Position numbers and translations under genes: made by a program. Below the pieces are notes generated by a model. That model was given only the letters and a program-made list of their open reading frames with translations, was not told the DNA's origin and made no database searches. A DNA stretch of 19,179 nucleotides, taken from assembly GCA_934693215.1 (NCBI GenBank), contig CAKUVB010000013.1:1-19179 (forward strand), read 5' to 3'. The DNA comes from an uncultured Candidatus Melainabacteria bacterium (GTDB taxonomy: Bacteria; Cyanobacteriota; Vampirovibrionia; Gastranaerophilales; Gastranaerophilaceae). How positions within the stretch are numbered: the stretch's first letter is position 1; each line of letters starts with the position of its first letter. Of this stretch, positions 14,230 through 19,179 are shown piece after piece.

Positions 14230-15030
14230 ATGGTGAAAAAAATCTTATTGTTTGTGTTGGTTCTTGTATTTACGGCAACAGGAGTTTTTGCTGCAGCCTC
14301 ATCTGCAAAACCAAAATCACCAATCAAAACAAAAATTATCGAAGTTCAAACAAAAGATAATTTTGTGATAAAGGCTAAACTTTTGTATCCAAAAGGAAAA
14401 CAGAAAAATTTTCCAACAATTATAATGTTACACTCTTTGGGGTATTCAAGTTCTTCGTGGGGAAGTTTGCCAGAAACTTTTGCAAAACAAGGTTATGGTG
14501 TAATTGCTATTGATTTAAGAGGACATGGGTTAAGCAATAAAGATATCAAATTCAGAATGAAATCTTGGATGTATATGTCAAATAAATCTTTTGCGAAATA
14601 TCCTTATGATGTTTTAGCTGTTGTTAATTACGTTAAACAAACTTCTAAGAAATTCTCATTTAATAATTATGCAATAATTGGTGGTGATATCGGAGCAAAT
14701 ACAGGTGTAATATATGCTCAAATGATTAATCCAAAACCTCATGCTATGGTTCTTTTAACTCCGTATCAAAATTTGAAGGGGTTAAATATATATGATTATA
14801 GATTAGGAACAACGCCTCTATTAGTAATGTGTAGTAAAAGAGATAAATATGCAGTTTGTCAGGAAGTTATGCTAAAAACTTTCTCAAAAGGGCAGTTTAT
14901 TATAAACAATACAAATTCAACTACAAATGGTATGTTAATACTTAAACAAGATGCACAATGTAGAGCAAAAGCAATTCAGTTTATAAACCAGAAATTACCA
15001 CCTCAAAAAATTGTTATTCAACATCAATAA
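14230..15030 (+). CDS. Secreted alpha/beta-hydrolase-fold protein, probably lacking the catalytic triad
   Basis: A 266-aa protein with a Sec signal peptide: VKK, a hydrophobic core at 5-20, and a likely cut near AAA-S at about 21-24. The alpha/beta-hydrolase fold is clear. The oxyanion strand is TIIMLHSLG (63-71), followed by GYGVIAIDLRGHGLS (88-102). The nucleophile-elbow position is YAIIGGDIGANTGVIYA (147-163), and the strand before the acid is PLLVMCSKRD (196-205). The usual GxSxG is replaced by GGDIG, with Asp153 where serine is expected. The C-terminal histidine site (normally ...HG...) reads TTNGMLIL, with Asn233. Only the acid D205 is kept. It is therefore probably not a classical serine esterase and may be a pseudoenzyme or binding protein in the periplasm. 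Its end overlaps the convergent rRNA methyltransferase gene by 17 bp. Confidence 0.82.
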   Translation: MVKKILLFVLVLVFTATGVFAAASSAKPKSPIKTKIIEVQTKDNFVIKAKLLYPKGKQKNFPTIIMLHSLGYSSSSWGSLPETFAKQGYGVIAIDLRGHGLSNKDIKFRMKSWMYMSNKSFAKYPYDVLAVVNYVKQTSKKFSFNNYAIIGGDIGANTGVIYAQMINPKPHAMVLLTPYQNLKGLNIYDYRLGTTPLLVMCSKRDKYAVCQEVMLKTFSKGQFIINNTNSTTNGMLILKQDAQCRAKAIQFINQKLPPQKIVIQHQ

Positions 15031-16363
15031 TTGTAACGCATTCTGTATGGTATGTGTGACAGAACATATCAAAAGGTTGGATAAAATCTACCTTAGCACC
15101 TTTTGTTTTAAGGTATTCAATGTCACGTATTAATGTTTGTGGGTTACAACTTACGTATATGATTTTTGATTTTGTGACGTCCAAAACTCTGTCTAGGCTT
15201 TCTTGAGTACAGCCTTTACGTGGCGGGTCAAGTATTGTGATATCAAACTTACGGTTTTTAGAAGAAATTTCTTTTTCTAAAAATTTTGCAGTATCCATAT
15301 TGTGTAATTCTACATTTTTTATTTTGTTATCTTTCAAAACTTTGTCAGCGATAATAATTGATTCTTTATTTGATTCTACACTTACAACTTTTTTACAGAT
15401 GTCACTCATTACTATACCAAATGCCGCAATTCCTGCGTAAGTGTCAAGTAGAGTTGGGGAATCAAAGTTTGTTCGTATGTAATTTTTTACGTATTGAAAA
15501 ATATTTTCTGCACTTTGAGGATTAACTTGGAAGAATGTGTTTGCCCCTATTTTAAAAGTAAAATCACATAGTTTTTCTTCTATAAACTCTTGTCCACAAA
15601 TAAGTTCTGTTTTGTCTGATAATATTAGGTTAGTTTTTTTACTGTTAAAGTTTACGCATACTCCTGAAACCTCGTTAAAACGATTGTATATATCTTTTGC
15701 AAAATTAATAAGTCTGTCAAAGGTTTTGGTAGCGTTCACTACGAGTACAACCAAGTTTTTACCATTTGATTTTGATGCTCTGATAACTACATGTCTTAAA
15801 TCTCCGGCATGTTTTTTCTCTTTGTAGCCTTTAATGTTATATTTTGGAGCAGTTTCTCTTATGTAGTCGATAATGTCGTCGCATATTTTTGGCTGAATAG
15901 GACAATATTTAATATTAACTATTTCGTGTGATTTTGGTTTGTAATAACCTGCAAGAATTCTTTTTGAATGTTGAGTTTCTGAAATTGGGTATTGTATTTT
16001 GTGTCTGTATTCAGTCGTTTGTGGACTAGGAATTGTGTCACCGACTTTTATTTCTAAATTTCTAGCATAGTCCTCAACAATTTGTTTTTTTAGTTCAAGT
16101 TGGTATTTGTAGTCAATGAATTGGATTTGACAAGCTCCACAAACTTTTTGCATTGGACAAATTGGCTCAACTCTATGCGGAGATGGTTCAAGTATTTCAA
16201 GTAATTTTCCTATTGCATAAGTCTTGGTTTTCCTTGTTATTTGAATTCTAACTTTATCTTTTGGACAAGTGTTTTCAACAAAAATTACCATTCCGTCAAC
16301 TTTTGCAATTCCACTTCCGAGATTGGATATTTGTTCAATTGTAACGTCTAAAATTTCTTCCAT
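15014..16363 (-). CDS. rlmD: 23S rRNA (uracil-5-)-methyltransferase, RlmD/RumA family
   Basis: TrmA-superfamily SAM-dependent enzyme that methylates a uridine at C5 in 23S rRNA. It has 449 aa from the chosen start. A TRAM RNA-binding domain spans about 1-58 (LDVTIEQISNLGSGIAKVDG). The four Fe-S cysteines are C69, C75, C78 (CPMQKVCGACQIQ) and C154 (KYCPIQP). The SAM motif LDTYAGIAAFGI is at 306-317, DPPRKG at 379-384, and the catalytic cysteine is C406 in YVSCNP. A longer frame adds 19 residues upstream, up to 16420, but they are unlike the family and its first codons lie in a dispersed repeat, so I start at 16363. TGC-TATCAT ends 6 nt before this ATG and there is no Shine-Dalgarno. Whether it modifies U1939, U747 or both (as Gram-positive RlmCD does) cannot be told. 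Confidence 0.9.
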   Translation of the reverse strand: MEEILDVTIEQISNLGSGIAKVDGMVIFVENTCPKDKVRIQITRKTKTYAIGKLLEILEPSPHRVEPICPMQKVCGACQIQFIDYKYQLELKKQIVEDYARNLEIKVGDTIPSPQTTEYRHKIQYPISETQHSKRILAGYYKPKSHEIVNIKYCPIQPKICDDIIDYIRETAPKYNIKGYKEKKHAGDLRHVVIRASKSNGKNLVVLVVNATKTFDRLINFAKDIYNRFNEVSGVCVNFNSKKTNLILSDKTELICGQEFIEEKLCDFTFKIGANTFFQVNPQSAENIFQYVKNYIRTNFDSPTLLDTYAGIAAFGIVMSDICKKVVSVESNKESIIIADKVLKDNKIKNVELHNMDTAKFLEKEISSKNRKFDITILDPPRKGCTQESLDRVLDVTKSKIIYVSCNPQTLIRDIEYLKTKGAKVDFIQPFDMFCHTYHTECVTIIDVE

Positions 16364-16369
16364 ATTTGT

Positions 16370-16378
16370 ATGATAGCA
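16370..16378 (-). promoter_or_regulatory. Extended -10 six bp before the rlmD start codon
   Basis: On the minus strand TGC-TATCAT (5 of 6 in the hexamer) is followed by ACAAAT and then ATG. The predicted start is the A of the start codon, so the mRNA may be leaderless. Confidence 0.5.
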
Positions 16379-16415
16379 TAAAGACAGTTTGTTATGAGAT
16401 TTGAACAAAAAGTCT

Positions 16416-16501
16416 GTCATTCAGAGGGCGAAACCCGAAGAATCTAATTCAAGGCTTGTATGAGATTCTTCGCCAAAAATGAACTTATGGCTCAGAATGA
16501 C
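16416..16501. repeat. Dispersed repeat, family 3, inverted pair
   Basis: 16416-16445 is the reverse complement of the family 3 unit seen at 7280-7356 (GTCATTCAGAGGGCG ... CCGAAGAATCT). 16462-16501 is a forward copy (GAGATTCTTCG ... CTCAGAATGA) with an enlarged middle. The pair could fold into one large hairpin between the divergently transcribed rlmD and lpxA genes. Confidence 0.7.
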
Positions 16502-16620
16502 ATAATAGTTGTTATAACGAATAAAATGAGTGCATATTAAAATAATATAAATAAAACCGTAAATTAGGATTATTTGTAATATACTTATTCTGTTAAGAGT
16601 ACAAATATGGAGAGAGATTT

Positions 16621-17424
16621 ATGATAGATAAAACTGCAATAATTGATCCTTCAGCACAAATCGCAGAAGATGCAATTATCGGGCCTAATGTTGTTATTGG
16701 TAAAAATGTAAAAATAGGTTCAAAGACAAGAGTTATAGCAAATGCTTATATAGAATGTGCTGAAATTGGTGAAGGTTGTACAATATCACCTTTTGCAACA
16801 ATTGGTTCAGAACCTCAAGATTTGGGATACAAAGGTGAAGATACCAAGGTTGTAATCGGAGATGGAACTATCATAAAAGAAAATGTTACTATTCATAGAG
16901 GTGCAGCTTGTGGAGATTTTACAACAAGAGTTGGTAAAAAATGTTTGTTGATGGTTGGTTCTCACGTTGCACACAACTGTGTATTAGAAGATGAAGTCAT
17001 TTTAGCAAACCTTGTAACACTAGGTGGACATGTTCACGTAGGTTTTGGAGCTTTTGTCGGTGGAATGAGTGTATTCCATCAAAATATTAGAATTGGTAAA
17101 ATGGCAATTATTAGTGGTTTTTCTGCTGCTCGTCAAGATATTCTTCCATACTCTAAAGGTGAAGGCAGACCTCCTGTTCCTCGTGGATTGAATGTTGTTG
17201 CTCTAAAACGTAGAGGAGTTTCTCAAGAAGAAAGAACTGTTGCAAACGAAGCTTTCAAACTTTTGATATCAGAAGAATTAAACACTTCTCAAGCTATTGA
17301 AAAAATTAGAAAAGAACTTCCTCAAAACAAATATGTAGATGATATGATTGAATTTATTCAATCTTCAAAACGTGGAGTAACTTTAAAATCTCACAAATCG
17401 GGATATCAATCTTTAGAAGGTTAA
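16621..17424 (+). CDS. lpxA: UDP-N-acetylglucosamine acyltransferase, first step of lipid A synthesis
   Basis: LpxA transfers a 3-hydroxyacyl chain from acyl-ACP to UDP-GlcNAc in the cytoplasm, committing it to lipid A. The 267-aa protein (E. coli 262) is a left-handed beta-helix of hexapeptide repeats ([LIV]-G-x4 pattern from about residue 7 to 170: IIDPSAQIAEDAIIGPNVVIG). SHVAHNCVLEDEVILAN holds H115 and H118; H118 corresponds to the catalytic His125 of E. coli. GGHVHVG and GFSAARQDILPY follow, and the helical C-terminus begins with NVVALKRRGVS. GGAGAG precedes the ATG by about 8 nt. The usual lpxD-fabZ-lpxA-lpxB order is not seen: the gene is alone with its own terminator. It implies an outer membrane. 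Confidence 0.95.
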   Translation: MIDKTAIIDPSAQIAEDAIIGPNVVIGKNVKIGSKTRVIANAYIECAEIGEGCTISPFATIGSEPQDLGYKGEDTKVVIGDGTIIKENVTIHRGAACGDFTTRVGKKCLLMVGSHVAHNCVLEDEVILANLVTLGGHVHVGFGAFVGGMSVFHQNIRIGKMAIISGFSAARQDILPYSKGEGRPPVPRGLNVVALKRRGVSQEERTVANEAFKLLISEELNTSQAIEKIRKELPQNKYVDDMIEFIQSSKRGVTLKSHKSGYQSLEG

Positions 17425-17445
17425 TAAGTAATATAGATTTATTCA

Positions 17446-17474
17446 AAAAAGGAACTCTTTAGGAGTTCCTTTTT
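17446..17474 (+). terminator. Rho-independent terminator of lpxA
   Basis: AAAAAGGAACTC (17446-17457) pairs perfectly with GAGTTCCTTTTT (17463-17474) around TTTAG, 21 bp after the lpxA stop. A on the left and T on the right make it usable in both directions, so it may also end the convergent gene at 17501. Confidence 0.9.
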
Positions 17475-17500
17475 AGCTACTTATATTTATGTGGTTATCC

Positions 17501-18061
17501 TTATTTTAATGATAATTGACTTCTGTAAAAATCGCTGTTTGCAATTCTTTCTTCAATTTTGTTATTGTTTTTGTCTGAATGACTGTATAAATAAGCTAGG
17601 TTATCAAGTCTATCTTTCAAATCAGATGCGTTATAGACTTTGTTAGGCTTTTTTAGTTTTAACCAATATTTTGCTTCAGTTTGTGTTGCAAGGGTTTCTT
17701 CTGCAAGTGTTGCAACTTTTGCCTTGTGACAACTTTCGTGAGCTATTAGACAAGCTATTTCTTCTGTAGAACAATTCTTGTATCTTGTATTGATTAAAAT
17801 ATATCTTTCACCCATATTGTTTTCACCATTAATTGCGTAATGATATCTGTATGAGTAAGAAAGTAGTGACAAATCATAGAACATAATTTTAACGGAATTT
17901 TCTTGAAGATTGTCAAAAACTTCGTCAGCTCCAGCTCGTTCTAATAAAACTAATGCATCAGAAACTTTGAAATCGTTAGTAAAATGATTCATATTGTATG
18001 CTAAAGCAGGACTTACACTAATAAATAATGTACATAATACAGTTAGGATAAATCTTTTCAC
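17501..18061 (-). CDS. Secreted HExxH putative zinc peptidase
   Basis: A 186-aa protein with a clear signal peptide (KRF, hydrophobic core at 4-17, likely cut after ALA at about 19-21). HESCH at residues 108-112 is an HExxH zinc motif in the helix EIACLIAHESCHKAK. A downstream EETLATQTEA (121-130) supplies candidate third ligands (E121, E122 or E129), as in gluzincin-type metallopeptidases. I cannot assign a named family; the size suggests a minimal catalytic domain. Substrate and activity are unknown. The start codon is GTG (18061-18059), preceded by AGAGAG on the minus strand. It is convergent with lpxA, sharing the terminator region. Periplasmic location is inferred. Confidence 0.8.
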   Translation of the reverse strand: MKRFILTVLCTLFISVSPALAYNMNHFTNDFKVSDALVLLERAGADEVFDNLQENSVKIMFYDLSLLSYSYRYHYAINGENNMGERYILINTRYKNCSTEEIACLIAHESCHKAKVATLAEETLATQTEAKYWLKLKKPNKVYNASDLKDRLDNLAYLYSHSDKNNNKIEERIANSDFYRSQLSLK

Positions 18062-18172
18062 GACAAATACACTCTCTTTTTAACTGGGGTACTCTCTTAT
18101 GTATATATAAAGTTTTTCGCTTTTAGAGAATTTCAGAAAAGAGAATCTTGTTTACAAAATGTAATAAAATCT

Positions 18173-18273
18173 AATTGTAACTAAATATTAAGCTGGATTT
18201 GACAAAGCTGTAATTCAGTTATAATGCCATATCTGATATGGTATGATATGGCGTGGCGGGGCAATTTTATATA
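18173..18273 (+). promoter_or_regulatory. Promoter and leader module, copy B (upstream of the 18329 gene)
   Basis: Nearly the same sequence as 5571-5676. TTGACA (18199-18204) and TATAAT (18220-18225) again have a 15-bp spacer. Downstream, GCCATATC (18226-18233) and GATATGGC (18245-18252) form a perfect 8-bp inverted repeat. GTGGCGGGGCAA (18253-18264) and TTTTATATA follow. The predicted leader is about 97 nt, the same length as in copy A. AGGAGA at 18314-18319 is the Shine-Dalgarno. Confidence 0.75.
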
Positions 18274-18328
18274 TTATCTATTTTTGTATAAATTATGGCG
18301 ATTTTACAAAAATAGGAGAAATATATAA

Positions 18329-19179
18329 ATGGCTAATTTAAACAGACTTGCTGAAACTGCAGTAAATGGTTTAGAAAAATCAATGCTTGGCGGTGTCAAA
18401 AAAGAAAGTGCCGTAAAAGCTATAAAAGAAGTTGCAGAAGAAGGTTCTCGTCAAATTGAACAATTGACTCAAACTGCATCTAGTCAATCAGCTAGGATTA
18501 CAGGACTTAGTCAAGAAGTTCAGACTGCAACTCAACAACTCAAAAATGCAAATGCAAGTTTAGCTTATACTCAAGGAGAATTAGCCACAAAAGATAAAGC
18601 TTTAGCAGAAACAACAGAACAATTAACCAAAACTAAAGCTGATTTATCAAATGCAAAATCAACTAAAAAAGGTGTATCAAAATTGAAAGATGGAACAATT
18701 CAAGAAGTTGCTGTTAATAAAAATGGTACAAGAATGAAAACTATAAAAGCTCCTAATGGTAATGTGAAATCTTATGAGGTTGAACAATTAGATGGCTCTG
18801 TTAGAAAAACTGAATTTGATGCACTTTCAGGAAAACGAGTTCAAACAAAAACTAATACAACCGGAGAAGAAGTAACAATGGATTATGATTTAGCAGGCAA
18901 GAACACAAAAGTATCTGCAAAAACAGAACCAAAACCTACTTTGGTAAACCGAGAAAAAGTTGATGGCAAAATCGTAGAAGAATTTTCTGATGGTTCAAAA
19001 GTCGTAAGATCTCAAATTAGCCAACCAGATGAATACCGAAAAAGTATTAGTAAAATAGAAAAATTTGATAATACTGGTAATAAAATGGAATTTTATCAAG
19101 AAACAATTAGAACTGATGGAGTAAAAGAGACTCTACATGTTAATTATGGTGATGATACAGTAGCTACTAAAGAGTATAC
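18329..19179 (+). CDS. Unknown coiled-coil and beta-repeat protein, 3' end outside window
   Basis: An open frame of 283 codons runs from the ATG at 18329 to the window end without a stop, so the C-terminus is missing. I do not recognise the family. Residues 25-110 are a predicted coiled coil rich in Gln, Thr, Ala and Lys (for example EEGSRQIEQLTQTASSQ). From 118 a repeat of 11-12 residues starts: each unit has a turn ending in Gly (G122, G133, G144, G156, G168, G179, G190, then G213) followed by an alternating polar/hydrophobic strand such as RMKTIKAP, VKSYEVEQL, VRKTEFDAL and RVQTKTNT. This suggests stacked beta-hairpins. There is no signal peptide or membrane helix in the visible part. AGGAGA lies about 10 nt before the ATG. 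It shares its promoter/leader with the unrelated protein at 5726. Confidence 0.85.
   Translation, partial: MANLNRLAETAVNGLEKSMLGGVKKESAVKAIKEVAEEGSRQIEQLTQTASSQSARITGLSQEVQTATQQLKNANASLAYTQGELATKDKALAETTEQLTKTKADLSNAKSTKKGVSKLKDGTIQEVAVNKNGTRMKTIKAPNGNVKSYEVEQLDGSVRKTEFDALSGKRVQTKTNTTGEEVTMDYDLAGKNTKVSAKTEPKPTLVNREKVDGKIVEEFSDGSKVVRSQISQPDEYRKSISKIEKFDNTGNKMEFYQETIRTDGVKETLHVNYGDDTVATKEY

Noticed and set aside
16364..16420. N-terminal extension of rlmD starting at 16420
   Set aside because: The added 19 residues are not like the TRAM domain family start, the first codons are in a dispersed repeat, and the extended -10 at 16370-16378 would lie inside it.

Overview
The window is AT-rich, roughly 30% GC by eye, and densely coding on both strands. 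It looks like chromosomal housekeeping DNA from a Gram-negative-type bacterium, because lpxA implies lipid A. Three things suggest a non-photosynthetic relative of cyanobacteria (Vampirovibrionia/Melainabacteria, for example the gut Gastranaerophilales): the low GC, the lipid A gene, and a GyrA C-terminal domain whose box reads QNRATRG, as I recall from cyanobacterial GyrA, not the canonical QRRGGKG. This placement is inference. No tRNA, rRNA, CRISPR array, phage or IS element was found.

Layout. 1-4791: the 3' part of gyrA, then an LCP-family cell-wall/envelope ligase and an RseP-type site-2 protease, all co-directional and tightly spaced. 4817-5448: rplI with its own promoter and a strong terminator. 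5449-5725: a dispersed-repeat fragment followed by a distinctive promoter/leader module that drives a 344-aa unknown membrane-anchored protein (5726-6760). 6761-7399: a 639-bp gene-free block packed with short palindromic dispersed repeats. 7400-8976 (minus): NAD-type isocitrate dehydrogenase coupled to a 193-aa unknown. 9038-11948 (plus): a TPR protein, nadD, yqeK and a panE-like reductase, overlapping or nearly so. This cluster joins NAD and CoA biosynthesis genes. 11965-14087: a YkgJ-like Cys-cluster protein (minus), pncC (plus, NAD recycling) and an unknown helical-repeat protein (minus). 14230-16363: a secreted alpha/beta-hydrolase-fold protein with substituted catalytic residues, convergent with an RlmD-type rRNA methyltransferase. 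16416-17474: inverted dispersed repeats, lpxA and its terminator. 17501-18061 (minus): a secreted HExxH protein. 18173-end: a second copy of the same promoter/leader module, driving an unrelated coiled-coil plus beta-repeat protein that runs off the window.

The most interesting signals are these: the shared promoter/leader module in front of two unrelated surface-like proteins; a set of genes whose -10 box lies 6-7 bp before the ATG with no Shine-Dalgarno sequence (candidate leaderless mRNAs); a nearly symmetric divergent promoter between the isocitrate dehydrogenase and TPR genes; the probable pseudo-hydrolase; and a PDZ domain in RseP that appears split by about 100 residues.
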